Assembly (NCBI GenBank): GCA_035772735.1
Contig: JASDFA010000016.1
Location: 149,494,501-149,558,500, forward strand
Direction of reading: 5' to 3'
Length of the DNA: 64,000 nucleotides
Origin: Datura wrightii
Taxonomy: Eukaryota > Streptophyta > Magnoliopsida > Solanales > Solanaceae
The notes beneath the pieces were generated by a model. It was not told where the DNA came from. It saw only the letters and a program-made list of their open reading frames with translations, and did not search any database. Each line of letters begins with the position of its first letter. The first letter of the stretch is position 1. Shown here in pieces: positions 10,724 through 23,620 of the stretch. The position numbers and the translations under genes are program-made.

Positions 10724-13040
10724 AGTCATGCCCTACCTTAGGAGACATAACTAGCATCTTATGCCACATTGGAATCCGAGCTAACCTGCCTGGACATCTA
10801 CACTTCTGGTGTACGCCAACAACACAAAATCAAGAAAAAAACTATATCTCAAGTGTAAACACAACCCTAGGAAAACAAGTTCACCGCTCAATACTGCAGT
10901 AAATCAGCTAACCCAAACAGAAATAGTAATATCATCCTATGCGGACCAATAAGACCACCATGCTCCGAACAGATATCATATCTAGGCCCCACATGAACAA
11001 AAACATATATCATATCACAAATAGGCCCCACACGGCCAATAACGCATAATTAACCCAAAAACTATTGTTTCCAAGACCGTAAGAGTAGAATATTAGTCAG
11101 GACAAGGCCCTGACCTACACAAAACTATAACAAAAAGATAATCAAACCTTAAACATCTGGTACCTCTAAATGAAAGGAGATATCAAATCTACTGGATATG
11201 AATAGGTAATAAGATAGTGTCGAGCCCTGTCTGTCTAGACCTACATGCAAGTATGTAGCACTCATTGTGTGGGCGACAATACAATATGTACCAAATATGT
11301 AAGGAAGTAAATAATGACTAAATAAAAGTTGATAAGGAACTAAAAGTAATTAGTAATAAGGGCTAGAAGTTAACCGGCATAATCTCACAATATAGACTAT
11401 AGCTACCAGGTAATGTACAAACAAGAACCTAACCTGGCTGCCATAGGACTAGAAGGTACAAACAACACAGAGTACCTTCCTGGGCCCCCATAAGCCCCAG
11501 TAAGTGCAAGCCATCTATACTCTTCCTATCTATACCACTATAGGCCCGTAGGCAAGCTGTAACTACGGTATACTTGACCTCTAAAGAAGAAACTGTATTT
11601 GAGCCATATGGACTCTTGTAACTGTAATTGAGCCATCTGGTTTCCTGTAATTGTACCTAAGCCATATGGGCTCATGTAACACTATCTGATCCATTTGGGC
11701 TCCTTTAACTATATGTCAGTCATCTGGGCTCCTATAACTGCATCTAAGACATTTGTGCTCCTGTAATTGTATTTGTAAATGCAAAGAAGCTATACATCGC
11801 TAACAGTAGGTAGTTTACCTAGAAAACTACCACCCAATCTATTTGGAATCTATGGTGCCTCTAACGGGGAGATAAGGTCATTCTATCATGATTCTAGTCC
11901 TGTAGGCATCAAGGTACACCAATGGTTTGTAAGTGAGATCTACTGTATATGTATAGGGGTAGAACAATCTATTGTATAGCCCACCTATGTTGTACGTTGC
12001 CTAACTTTGCAAGTACGCTAGTAGCTACCCTCAGGCCTCTATGGTCTCAATATTGTAATGAAGCACTTACTAGTCTTCTTAACCGGTAAATAACTTAATA
12101 GGGAATCCCTTCATCGCCTCTAGCGGCAATCAAAACTTAATACAATTTCCCAACAAAGGATACTATACTATAACCTCAATTTATCTCGTAGCAGCTAACC
12201 ACAACACTATAAGAGCAAGCTGTTACAAGGTATTGATTGTATCAGCTAAACAATAGGAGTAACTTGCTGAGAGGAGTTAGCCTCAACATAACTTAGTCAC
12301 TGAATTTTTCTCAATTAACCTTGTTATACTTCAAGAACCAATAACTCCTTCAAATTGTAGTCCTTACGCTGAGGAAATATGGCTAGGCAACATCATTTAC
12401 AAATGAAACAACCACAAGTCAGAACATGTTTAATTCGGTCGAAAGCTTACAAATTCCTGAGAGTTTAGAAGGTAGAAGTACTTACTTATAACGTTTAGAC
12501 GTTTAGGACTCAATTATAAGTGATTTCTACAACCTCTACTTAGCAGAACTCCAACAATCTGAGTTAGATTTCAAGAAATAACTTTGTATATACGTTCTTT
12601 GTAGGTCTAGTAATCATCACCCAAGAAAAATTTGCAATTAGAGGAGGTTTGGTAGCTTAGTTCACCTTGAATCGAAGAGAAAATAGAGAGAATCCTTACC
12701 TGGGTTTAATTTTTGATTTGGGAAATATTTCAAATGGCTTAAATTTTCATCACTTAACATATATATATATATATAAGTTGGGTCGTGGAGGCCAGGGGCA
12801 TCGCGTAGCTCCCTATGCTGTAGGGTTGCCTTGCGACACAACTCTTTTCGTTGTAGGGCAGCCGCAACGCGCAGGCCATTACGCAATAAGGCTGAGGCAT
12901 CTTGCAGGCCCTTGCGGCCTGGCCTTGCCACCTCCCTCGTCAAGCCATCCCCAGCCCCTTCCCCAGATACATACACTACACATATCGAGCATACACATAC
13001 TAATGTTATAGCAACAATAAAATTTTCCCGGGTTGTAACA
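10724..13040 (-). mobile_element. Element D 3' LTR
   Basis: About 2317 bp, homologous throughout to 18319-20664. The terminal TG has become AG at 10724. It carries a six-unit 30-bp minisatellite, an AT run at 12757-12776 that may serve as TATA, and GC-rich words (CGTAGCTCC, GCCGCAACGCG) at 12780-12950 in U3. Confidence 0.85.
11590..11780 (-). repeat. 30-bp minisatellite, about 6 units (D 3' LTR)
   Basis: Diverged units around GAGCCATCTGGGCTCCTGTA (plus strand) repeat every 29-30 bp. The 5' LTR has about 10 units of the same repeat. Confidence 0.85.
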
Positions 13041-13054
13041 TTATTCCCCTATTA
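13041..13054 (-). promoter_or_regulatory. Element D polypurine tract
   Basis: Minus strand TAATAGGGGAATAA, directly preceding the LTR start TGTTACAACC and following a GAGGATGAATG-like block. Confidence 0.8.
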
Positions 13055-13324
13055 GGAACATTCATCCTCGAAATGTAATGTAATATTAGGAGACTTAATT
13101 CTTAGGCTTCCTTGAAAATTTTGGTAGAGTCTCCCCTAAGTTATGGACTATTTAAAAACCTGAAATGTAGAAAAGTCCAACATAGGCGCCTCACAGGACG
13201 CTACAACCAACTGAATAATGTAATTCTACAACATTCATATAAGCAACTACCAATAATTAAAAAAAACAACCATCTATCATTAAAGAACTACATAATAACT
13301 GTGACTATCTAAGTTTATATACTA

Positions 13325-14780
13325 TCATCACTGGAACAAGTGAGGGTATCTAGACCTCATGTCGTCCTCGTCTTCCCAAGTCATCTCTTCTACATTTCTG
13401 TTCCTCCATAAGACTTTAACGGAGGCTACGTCTTTGGTCCTTAATCTATGGACCTGGCGGTCTAATATATCTATTGGAGTTTCCTCATATTACAGCTCTT
13501 CTGTAACCTGGACATCCTCATCTGGAACTATTTGAGAGGGATCTCCTATGAACTTTTCTAACATCGATACATGAAGGACCTGATGAACAGTTTCTAGCCC
13601 CGAAGGCAATTCTAACTCGTAAGCCACTTGGCCTATCTTTTGAAGAATCCAGTATGGATTGATGAATCTAGGGCTAAGCTTGCCCTTCTTGCCAAACCTC
13701 ATAACACCCCTTATTGGAGAAACTTTCAAGAACACCCAGTCGTTGACATCAAACTCTAAATCTCTATACCAAACATCGGAATAGGACTTCTGATGACTTC
13801 GGGCTATCAATAAGTGTTCTCTAATGAGTTTAACTTTCTCTTCTAACTGATGTATCATGTCTGGTCCAATCATCCATGTCTTGCCTACTTCAAACCATCC
13901 TATGGGGGAACTGCACTTCCGTCCTTATAAAGCCTCATACAGCGCCATGTTTATTACAATGGTAGTTGTCATTATATGCATAACTCTATAAGAGATAGGT
14001 GTTCATCCTAACTTCCTCTAAAATCTAGCACGCATGCCAGTAACATATCTTCGCATGTTTACATAGTGCACTCTTCTTGGACATCTGTCTGGGGATGAAA
14101 AGCTATACTCAAATTAACGTGCGTCCCCAAACCTTTCTAAAATGACTTCCAAAACCTAGCTTTAACCTAGGGCTCTCTGTCACAAATGATAGACACTAGA
14201 ACAACATGCAGTTGGACTATCTCTTTCATATATAACTCAACATGATCTTTAGCTGAAAATGTAGTATTGAATGGCAAGAAATGAGCTAATTTTGTCAGCC
14301 TGTCGGCAATGACCTAGATAGAGTCAAATTTACGACTAGTGCGAGGTAACCCTGTAACAAAATCCGTATTAATTTCTTCCCATTTCCACAAAGGCACGTC
14401 TATCTCTTGAGTCAGCCCATCAGGTTTCTTATGTTCAACTTTTACCTACTCACAATTAGGACAATGTGCTATAAATTTAGCCACACCTTTCTTCATTCCA
14501 GGCCACCAATATATCTCCTTTATATCATGGTATATCTTCGTCGAAGCCAGATGAAGAGTGTAGTGAGAATAATATACCTCTACAAGAATCCTCTGGAGAA
14601 TCCCTACTATATCTTAAATGCAAAGGCGACCTCTGAATCGCAAGACATCGTCTTCTGTTAAATCAACGGCTGATAGTTTGCCCTGCTTAACCTTGTCTCT
14701 GAGCTGCACTAGGCTAGGATCCTCGTACTGTAACTCCTACACCTTGAAAACTAGAGACGACATTATTGTATTCTGAATCA
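13325..14780 (-). pseudogene. Element D integrase and chromodomain
   Basis: The IN zinc-binding part is readable near 14420-14530 (a CPNCE-like pair). Catalytic-core blocks follow (DFVTGLP near 14350; RLTKLAHFLP near 14280; a damaged ICDREP at the second catalytic position near 14180), broken by frameshifts. The C-terminal ORF 13490-13873 is clean and holds the GPY/F-type module (VMRFGKKGKLSPRF, ILQKIGQVAYELELP). A TAA at 13490-13492 separates it from the chromodomain, which continues in the same frame to about 13335 (ILDRQVHRLR ... VKVLWRN ... YPHLF). In chromoviruses this tail is thought to steer insertion toward particular chromatin; here it is a relic. Confidence 0.85.
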
Positions 14781-16224
14781 CGACCCCGCTATCCTCTGAA
14801 TCTACTACTTGGAATGCTAGATTGGATAACTAGTGCAACTTTTGAGCCTTTTCTTGCTGCTTTGGCCTTAAACATGATAAACTGCCTATAGATCTGTGGC
14901 TAAGGGCATCGACAACAATATTATCTTTTCCTGGATGATACAGGATGTTCACATTGTAGTCCTTCTATAACTCTAACCAATGACGCTGTCGTAAATTCAA
15001 CTCTTTATATGTAAAACATACTGGAGATTTTTTTGATCAGTGAAGATGTCTACATGAACACAATATAGGTAATGCCTCCAAATTTTTTGAGCATGAATAA
15101 ATACAACTAATTCTAAATCATTGGTGGGATAATTCTTCTCCTAGTTCCTTAGTTGCCTCGAAGAATAGGCAAGTACTTTACCATGTTGCATTAGAACACA
15201 TCCTAACACATTGCTTGAAGCGTCGAAATAAAAAATGTAACCCTCTAAACCCTCTGGTAATGCTAATACTGGTGTAGAATTTAGTCTGTCTTTCAACTCC
15301 TAGAAACCTTTTTCACAAGCCTCGGTCCACTAAAACTTAGCGGCTTTCTGAGTCATCTTCATTAATGATGCTGAGAGGGAAAAGAATCCTTCCAAAAATC
15401 ATTTTTAATACTCGACTAATCCTAGGAAGCTACGAACCTTTATTGGAGTTATGGGTCTGGGCTAAGTTTTTACAGCCTCAATTTTCTGTGAATTCACCTG
15501 AATGCCTACATCTATATAATATGGACCAAGAAAGCAAAAGAATTTAACAAGAACACACATTTCAAAAACTTCGCATACAACTTGCGATCTCTGAGGATCT
15601 GGAGTATTGTTCGCAGATGATTTCTATGTTTAGCTTCTTAATGTGAATATACCTAAATGTCATCAATGAACAGTATCACAAACAAATCTAGAAATGGCCT
15701 GAATATAATGCTCATCAAATCCATAAACAGTATTGGGGAATTTGTCAACCCAAAAGACATAACAAGGACTTCAAGATGGCCATATCTAGTTCTGAAGGCC
15801 ATTTTTGAAATATTCTTCTCCCCAACCCATACTTGGTAGTACCCTGACCTTAAGTCAAACTTTGAGAAGTATTTCGCTCCTTACAACTAATCAAACAAGT
15901 CATCTATTCTCGGTAAAGGATACCTATTCTTGACAGTAACTTTATTTTGCTATTGATAATCTATACACATTTGCAGCGAGCCATCTTTCTTTTACAAAAA
16001 TAAGACTGGATCACCCCACGGTAAGCACTAGGCCTTATGAAACCTTTATCTAATAAGTATTTCACTTGATCCTTCAATTCATTCAAATTGGAAGGGGCCA
16101 TACTATACAGAGGAATATATATGGGTTGTGTATCCAGTAGCGTATCAATAGAGAAGTCATTTTCCCGCTCTAGGGGAATACTGGGAAGCTCATCCAAAAA
16201 TACATCTGGGAACTCACTAACCAC
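14781..16224 (-). pseudogene. Element D RT and RNase H
   Basis: The RT start is the ORF 15961-16224 (EFPDVFLDELP, LLDKGFIRPS). Downstream the frame shifts repeatedly, yet FIDDI, the YxDD-type catalytic box, is still readable near 15665, followed by an RT thumb and connection. RNase H follows with FDASSNVLGCVL (about 15210), YSSRQLRN and DIFTDQKNLQY (about 15050). The order and spacing are normal; the damage is too dense for any product. Confidence 0.82.
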
Positions 16225-16314
16225 CGAAATAGACTAAAGAGTTGGGTGTTGTACCTGTATATCTCAAGACTTGACAATATAATTGGTACATTCCTTTGCA
16301 ATCAACTTTCTTTC

Positions 16315-16734
16315 CTATAGATAGGATATACACTTACCCTTCGACGTAGGTGCATCTCTTTTCCACTCCTGTACCACTTCTCCTAGAAAGTGGAATCTTA
16401 TAATCTTTGTCCAGCACTCAACATTGGCACAACATGGAGCTAGATAATCCATGCCCATAATTACATCAAAATCAATAATTTCAAGATCTACTAGGTCCAC
16501 AGAGGTTTGGTGGCCAACAATTTGTACCATACAACTACGATAAACCCTTCTAGCGATAATAAATTTAGCAACAGGTGTGGACACAAAAAATGGTCGCTGA
16601 AGTAATTCTAGTACTATATCATACTTCCATGCCACTAACGGTGTAACATAAGACAAGGTAGAACCTGGATCGATCAAAGCATAAACTGAATGGAAGAAAA
16701 TATTAAATGTACCTTTCACAACATCTGGAGACAC
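16315..16734 (-). pseudogene. Element D protease domain
   Basis: An open 139-residue stretch. It starts with a PDVVKGTFNI block, then ALIDPGSTLSYVTP (the retropepsin-like active site, with DPG replacing DS/TG as in the related elements here), FFVSTPVA, and DFDVIMGMDYL, the second hallmark of the clan AA fold. It is the best preserved part of D. It is not a separate gene but a slice of the polyprotein, between the zinc knuckle (about 16925-16990) and RT. Confidence 0.85.
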
Positions 16735-18302
16735 CTCAGAGTCTTTTCGCCCTACTAGTGCATAAGTATAATTTGAACCACTTCCAGAACTGGATTCCCC
16801 TAATCTACCTCTACCTCTGCCTACTGAAGTTGAGAGCCTGCGCCCTGCAGAAGGTGTTGGGGCATACGAACCTTCTGAGGACCTATCCTATTGGTCCCGA
16901 TCACCCTGGTGCCTAATCGAATAATCCCTCATCATGTGTCCCTCATGTGCATAGGAAGAACAGGAAGTAGATCCATATCTGCATCTCCCTAGATGTCGTT
17001 TGTTACAGGTACTACAATGTGGTGTAATTGGCCTCAATTAATCTAGACCCCTCTACTGCTGTGAGCCTGACGCTCGTGAACTCTCGTCGGGACTTGACTG
17101 TTCATGATGATCTGATCTTCTGCCCTACTACTGCTGAAATTATGGCCTAGGTGGCCTACCTAACAAATAAGTCTTGGGCCCACCCTAAAATTCTGCTTGG
17201 AAGACGGCAAGTCTAGTCCTCCAATGCTGCTCCAGATCTACCCTATCAATCACATACTAACACTGTCTAATTCCCTCTATATTCTGAGCAAAGGACTGAC
17301 TTTGTGAGATATCCATATCCTCTAGTAATGTGGATATGATACAAGGCTCCGCATACTCTGGTGTAAGCCCCATAATAAACCGATGTACTTGGCTAGCATA
17401 GTATCAAAAAATATTAGCGCATGTCTGGCTAAGGAATCGAATCTCAATGCATATTCTCTAACGCTCGTCCTACCCAGTTCCAAATGTAAGAACTGCTCTA
17501 CTATGGCCTACCGGATCTTTGGGGGCTAATAGTGGTCTATGAAGGCTTCAGAGAAGCTAGGTCATGTAGGTGGAGGTGCTTCTCTGCCTTTGTCCCTTCC
17601 CAAATTTCATACCACAAAACTGCTATCTCTCATAATCGGAGCACTACTAACTCAACCAATTTTGTGGATGAAGCATGCATAGCCCGAAATATCCTCTATA
17701 TCTGGTCTATGAAGTTCTGAGGGTCCTCTTTATGGTCTATTCCTGTATACTGCGGAGGAATCAAGGCAAGGAACTCATAGACTTTCCAAAACCCAGGCCC
17801 CTCAGTAGGTTCGCATTAGCAGGTAGTACTGGAAGAGGCTAACACTGGGCAGCCATAATCTGAACCAACATACATGTTGCACTTCTAATATCCTGATTTG
17901 AGAATATAGGAGGAACTGGAAGTGAGGTCAATGCTTATGTTACCCTCGGAGGTTCCTGGTGCCCTAGGGAACATTGGGGAGACTAAGATGATGTCTCTCT
18001 CTCATCCTCAAGTTGGGCTGTCCCTAACTGTGGCACCCTGATGATTCCCTCTCAGGCTGCGGTGTCTAACTCATAACTGGTTGACGTATGCCTTATATTC
18101 AAAATCTCTATAGGCAGACATAACAACATAAACTTAGGGGCTCAACCCTAGATAACTGGGCACTATAACACGATATGAGAAGAAGGAGGGGTAACCATTC
18201 TATCATGCCTCGTAGCTTTCTACTTATAAAATGTGGTGCACAACACATTTATAAACAAGACTATACTAGTCATGTCTTGTGGACTCCCTAGGATACGACG
18301 TT
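16735..18302 (-). pseudogene. Element D gag remnant
   Basis: Between the primer site and protease. The C-terminal part is recognisable: a CNKRHLGRCRYGS block, then a zinc knuckle with two Cys changed to Tyr (CSSYAHEGHMMRDY, about 16930-16975), then a Ser/Gly-rich linker into PR. The N-terminal matrix/capsid part (about 17100-18290) has many stops and only patches resemble other gags. The ORF at 17532-17720 on the other strand is a shadow. Confidence 0.7.
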
Positions 18303-18314
18303 GCTCTGATACCA
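18303..18314 (-). promoter_or_regulatory. Element D primer binding site (initiator tRNA-Met)
   Basis: Minus strand TGGTATCAGAGC, four bases downstream of the LTR end (GTGACA). It is complementary to the 3' end of plant initiator tRNA-Met. Confidence 0.9.
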
Positions 18315-18318
18315 AGTT

Positions 18319-20664
18319 TGTCACGCTCCACCTTGGGAGACGTAACTGGCATCTCATGCCACACTGGATTCCGGGCTGACCTGGCAAACATCTACACTTC
18401 TGGTGTATGTTAGCGGCACGTAATCAAGAAAAAAAGTAGCTATATCTCAGCTATAAACACAGCCCTGGGCCACCAAGGCCACCGCGCAATACTTGCAGTA
18501 AACTCGCTAACTCAACAACAATAGTAGTATCATCCTATGGAAGCCGATAAGATCACCATGCTCCAAATAGATAACATATCTAGACCCCACAAGGCAAACA
18601 ACACACATCATATCACATATAGGCCCTAGACGGCTAATAACGCATCACAAACCCATAAATTGTAGTCCGCAGACCTCTAAGAGGAGAATATTGGTCAGGA
18701 CAGGGCCCCCGCCTACACAAAACTATACAACAAAAGATAATCAAACATTAAATGTATGGAAACTCTGGAAGAGAGGAGATAGCCAATCTACTAGATTTGA
18801 ATAGCTACTACGATGGTCTCGAGCCTTGTCTGTACAGACCTGCATGTAAGTATGCAGCACTCTATGTGTAGGCGTCAGTAGAATATGTACAGAATATGTA
18901 AGGCAATAAATAATGACTGAATAAAAGCTGATAAGGAACTGGAAGTAATCACTAATAAGGGCCAAAAGTTAACCTGCATAATCTCACCATATAGATTATA
19001 GCTACCAGGTAATATACAAACAAGAACCTAATATGTCCCCCATAAGCCTGAAAGGTACAAACAAGACAATATAACTACCTGGGCCCCAATAAGCCCTGGT
19101 AAATGCAAGAAATCCATACTCTTCCTATCTGTACCACTATAGGCCTATAGGCAAGCTGTAACAATGGTATACTTGATCTCTGAAGCTGTAACTGAGCCTT
19201 TTGAGCTGCTGTGAATGTGTCTGAGCTATCTGGGCTCCTGTAGCTATATCTAAGCCATCTGGGCTCCTGTAGCTGTATCTGTGCCATCTGGAGTCCTGTA
19301 ATTTTATTTGAGCCATCTGGGCTCCTTAAACTATACCTAATCCATCTAGGCTCCAGTAACTGTACTTGATCTATCTGGACTCCTATAACTATATCTGAGC
19401 TATCTGGGCTCCTACAACTCTATCTGAGCCATCTAGAGTCCTATAACTACCTCTGAGCCATCTGCAATCCTTTAACTATATCTGTAAGTGGAAAGAAGCT
19501 ATACGGCTTCTAACAATAGATAGTTTACCTATAACATTACCACCCGGTCCATTTGGCAACCTTAGTGCCACTAATAGGGAGATAAGGTCAATCTATCATG
19601 ATTCTAGTCCTATAGGCGTCAAGATACACCAATAGTTTGTAAGCGAGCTCTACTGTTATGTATAGGAATAGAACAACATATTGTATCGCCCAACTATGCC
19701 TTACACTACCTCACTTAGCAAGGTATGCTAACACCTACCCTCAGGCCTTTTTGGCATCAATATGGTAACGAAGCACTTACTAGTCTTCTTAACTGGTAAA
19801 TAATTAAACAGAGAATCCATTCATCGCCTCTGGCAGCAATCAAAAACTGAATACAGACATCCCAACAAGGGATACTATACTATAACCTCAATTCATCTTG
19901 TAGAAACCAAGAATAAAACTATAAGCACGAGCTACTACAAAGTATTGATTCTATCAGCTAAACAATAGGAGTAACTTGCCGAGAGGAGTTAGACTTAACA
20001 TACCTTAGTCGCTGAATTTTGCTCAATTAACCCTGTTGTAGTTTAAGAAGCGATAACTCCTTCAAATTGTAGTCCTTACGCTGAGGAAATATGGCTAGGA
20101 AACTTCATTTACAAATGTAACAGCATCAAGTCATATCACATTTAGTTCAACCGAAAGCTTACGAATTACCGAGATTTTAGAAGGTAGAAGTACTTAGTTA
20201 TCACTTGTAGATGTTTAAGACTCAATTAGAAGTGATTTCTAAAACTTTTACTCGGTGGGACACAGAAATCCAAGCTATATTTTAGGAAATAACTCTGTAG
20301 GTACATTCTTCGTAGGCCCAGGAATCATTCCCCCAAGAAGAATTTGCATTTAGAGGAGGCTTGGTAGCTTAATTCACCTTAAATCAAAGAGAAAATATAG
20401 AGAATCCTTACTTGGGTCGACTTTCTGATTTGGGAAATATTTCAAATGTCTTAACTTTTCATCACTTAACATATATATACGCTCGGTCAGTGGAGGCCGA
20501 GGCACGTCGTGCAGCTGCCGCGTCGCAGGGTTGCCGCATCGCACCTTCCTTGCCTACTCCCTATTCAAGCCATCCTCATTCCCTTTCCCCGAACACATAC
20601 AGTACACATACCGGGCATACACCTACTAATTATAGCAACAGAAATATTTTCTCCAGGTGTAACA
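18319..20664 (-). mobile_element. Element D 5' LTR
   Basis: About 2346 bp with intact ends: TGTCACGCTCC at the low edge and TGTTACACCTGG read inward from the high edge. It pairs with 10724-13040. It differs by many substitutions and by the size of the internal minisatellite, so this is an old insertion. Confidence 0.87.
19185..19490 (-). repeat. 30-bp minisatellite, about 10 units (D 5' LTR)
   Basis: Same unit as at 11590-11780 (GAGCCATCTGGGCTCCTGTA core), with about 10 diverged copies. A 70-residue ORF on the minus strand (19075-19287, repeated SYRSPDSS-like residues) is simply the repeat translated. Confidence 0.88.
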
Positions 20665-21920
20665 TTGCTAGAGCCATCCTAAGCCTTGCTAGGGCATAAA
20701 ATTATAAAGGTATAATATTACTCGTAGTCATAAGCCTAATTTCATAAGGGAAACATGCTCAATTAGCAATGAACCATAGGCTAGAGATAAGGAGACACTC
20801 TCAACTAGTGAGGACCCCTTATCCTACGATTGCATGTAGTTTTGAGACCTGAGTGCGCAGAGCCCCTGCCTACTCGATGCTAGATACTACTCCCAGAACA
20901 TGCACATTGCTCATAGGAATAATTATGAAACATACTTGGGTTTTCATGAGTGATTTAGAAAATGTGAAAATCATAATCATACTAGCCAAATATGAACTAG
21001 TCATGAAAACAATGACGATGATTCGGCCATGATAAATATGCTTGATATTCATGAAATCATACATAATTGAGTAAAATCATCATAACTTGAACAAATGGGT
21101 TCATGAGATATTCTTGTAGAAATAATGGATTCATACTCATAAAACATGGAATGAATCATAAGAGAATTGAATTCGTAAAAGATAATAAGAGATTTCATCA
21201 TAATAGAGTCTAACCCTAGAATTTCCATAAAAAATGATTGGAGAATTGAATTCAGGAGATTGACTTGAAATTGGGCATGAGGGTGGAAGAAATCCCCCAT
21301 TCATGACCCGACATATCTAAGTTGAAGAGACCTTGCTAGGGTTTAAAACCCAAGAGAATTGTTGAAGAAGGAGAACCTTAATTGCTTGAGGGCTTGAAAG
21401 GATTTAACCTTCAATTTGAGATGTTTGGAGTAGAATGAAGGTTAGGAACGAATAAAACCCTATAATACACCCTCTTAGTATCTCAAAATGACTTAGTTTA
21501 GAAGTCAAATACATAAAAAGTACGAAAATACCCTTAACAAATAGGTTGAGAAAATCACCCAAATACTAATAATGGGTCACTTCATAACCCGTTAGAGAAC
21601 TTGATGGGGTGTCATTGCTATCCGTAAATACTAAAGAAAATTTCCAATTTTTTTATCTTCTCTTGACGCCTCCACTTAACGACTCATCATCATACTTAAT
21701 GGATGTTCCCACCCAATGTTAAGACTCTCTGAAACCCAAGATTTCACAAACTTTCTACACTTAACAACTCACTTGATGGGTCATGAATTGTCCTAAAGAG
21801 TCTCGTCAAGTGTCCTAATGGATCACTCGAAGACTTGTTTTGTGATTTGGTGCAGATTTTATTGTTTTTTCCATTTCATGACTCGGGTCTATTCTTAGGG
21901 ACCTTTTAGGTTTTACTTCA
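20665..21920 (-). mobile_element. Element F 3' LTR, second piece
   Basis: Continues the LTR interrupted at 10723 and ends at 21920 (minus strand start TGAAGTAAAACC). The CCTACTCGATGCTA...ACTACTCCCA block matches the G LTR near 53478. U3 (21540-21860) has the ACGACTC / GGGTCA short-palindrome words seen in other Tekay-like LTRs here. Whole LTR without D is about 2.02 kb. Confidence 0.78.
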
Positions 21921-21932
21921 TCTCCCCCTTGG
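21921..21932 (-). promoter_or_regulatory. Element F polypurine tract
   Basis: Minus strand CCAAGGGGGAGA immediately before the LTR start. It is the same sequence as the tract of element C. Confidence 0.85.
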
Positions 21933-22189
21933 GAACATTCAACCTCAAATGAAGATTAAGCAGCTGGAAAGATAGGGATGGAAGTGAAATCCCCAAAATT
22001 AAATAGTTATAGCTGAAAACTGATGGAGGAACTTACTTCGAATTGAGATACATGACTAAACTAAATTCATGAAACATACATGTATTCTATCACATGAAAG
22101 GCAGTTAGAGACATGAAATTGAAATGAAACTGAAAAGAGTACTAAGGAGGAAACTAGTACCTCATGCTAGAACTGAGTTGGAAGGAAAA

Positions 22190-23620
22190 AGAAACGGGTT
22201 TTTAGCCATCGTTTCTAGTTTGACTTCCCACGTAGCTCCCTCAACTAGATGATTACTCCATGAAACCTTTACTGAAGCTATCTTCTTGTTCACTCAAATT
22301 GTAAACCTAATGGTCAAGGATCTCAACGGAAACCTCCTCATATGTAAGGTTGTCCTTCACACCAATGCTTTCTACCAGAATGACAAAAGTTGGATCGCCA
22401 ATTAACTTTTTTAGCTAGGACACATGGAAAACTAAATGTACTAAAGGTAACTCCGCCGATAACTCCAACTCATAAGCCACTTTGCCAACTGTCTTCAGAA
22501 TCCTATAAGGACCAACATATTAGAGACTAGGCTTCCCCTTCTTGCCAAACCTCATAACTCCCTTCATGGGAGACACCTTTAGAAACACGCAATCATCAAC
22601 CTCAAACTCAAGCACTCTCCTCCTAACATCATCATATGATTTTTGACGATTTTGAGTTGTTTTCATCCTCTTTCTTATAGGCTAAACCTTCTCTTATCCT
22701 TATGAACTGAATATGGCCCTATCAATATAGCTTCACCTACTTGGAACAATCCAATAGGTGATCTACATCTCTATCCATAAAGAGCCTCAAATCGAGCCAT
22801 TTAAATGCTAGAATGGTAACTGTTATTGCAGCCAAACTCAATGAGAGGAAAGGGATCATCTCAACCACCTATAAAATCAATCATATAAGATCTCAACATA
22901 CCCTCAAGAGTCTGAATGGTCAACTCAGCCTGACCATCTATCAATGGATTAAAAGTTGTGTTGTGCTTCACCTGAGTACAAAGGCCCTTCTGAAATAATC
23001 TCCAAAATTGAGAGGTGAACTGAGTACCCCTATCAGAGATGATAGGCAATGGAACTCCATGCAACTGAACTAACTCTCAAATGTAATGTCTAGCATAGTC
23101 CTTTGCTGAATCTATAGTCTTGACTAGTACGAAGTGTGCTGACTTGGTCATCCCATCTACAATCACCCAAATAGAGTTATACTTACAACGTGTACGAGGA
23201 AACCCTATAGTAAAGTACATATTGTCCTCTTCCTATTTTCAAGTAGGAATACTGACATCCTAAATTATACCCACAGGTCTTTGATGCTCAACCTTCACCT
23301 AATGCCAATTTGGATACTTAGCCACGCTTGCCGCAATATCCTTCTTCATGCCATTCCACGAATAGAATTCCTGTAGATCACGGTACATCGTAGTGGCACC
23401 TGGATGGATAGAATATTATGATCTATGAGCCTCTCCCAATATCCGGTCTCTTAATTCATCCATATCCGGAACGCATAATTAGCCCTAATATCAAAGTACA
23501 CTATCTCCCTCTTAGGAGAAAACCTCCATTCTCTCATTTCGGACAACTTCTTTCAACTTCACTAACATAGGATCCTCATCTTGCCTTGCCTTAACCTCCA
23601 TAACCAATGAAGATTTTTGA
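22190..23620 (-). pseudogene. Element F integrase and chromodomain
   Basis: The chromodomain is readable at about 22200-22370 (an EEVSVEILDH-type start and a TWEVKL-type end, with frameshifts). The GPY/F region lies at about 22430-22640 and the catalytic core at about 22861-23200. The core ORF 22861-23064 reads GVPLPIISDRGTQFTSQFWR, which keeps the second catalytic Asp, and continues into TIQTLEGMLR. The zinc-binding part is near 23280-23450. Order and spacing are normal for a chromovirus; the reading frame is broken many times. Confidence 0.8.

Larger units (their letters stand above)
10724..20664 (-). mobile_element. Element D: full-length decayed chromovirus
   Basis: About 9.9 kb with two LTRs (10724-13040 and 18319-20664), polypurine tract, initiator-Met primer site, and gag, PR, RT, RH, IN and chromodomain in standard order, all minus. 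It splits the 3' LTR of element F: the host text continues from GTCTAACTCA to AGAGCCATCC, as in the related LTR near 53290-53325. No clean target duplication is visible (ACTCA versus TTGCT). Every domain has stops or frameshifts. Confidence 0.88.

Noticed and set aside
12662..13055. Overlapping ORFs on both strands
   Set aside because: They lie in the GC-rich U3 of the D LTR, have no domain, and the paired LTR does not preserve them.
19075..19287. 70-residue ORF with repeating residues
   Set aside because: It is the 30-bp minisatellite read in frame.
10719..20669. Target duplication for element D
   Set aside because: The flanks ACTCA and TTGCT do not match; only continuity of the host LTR supports the insertion.
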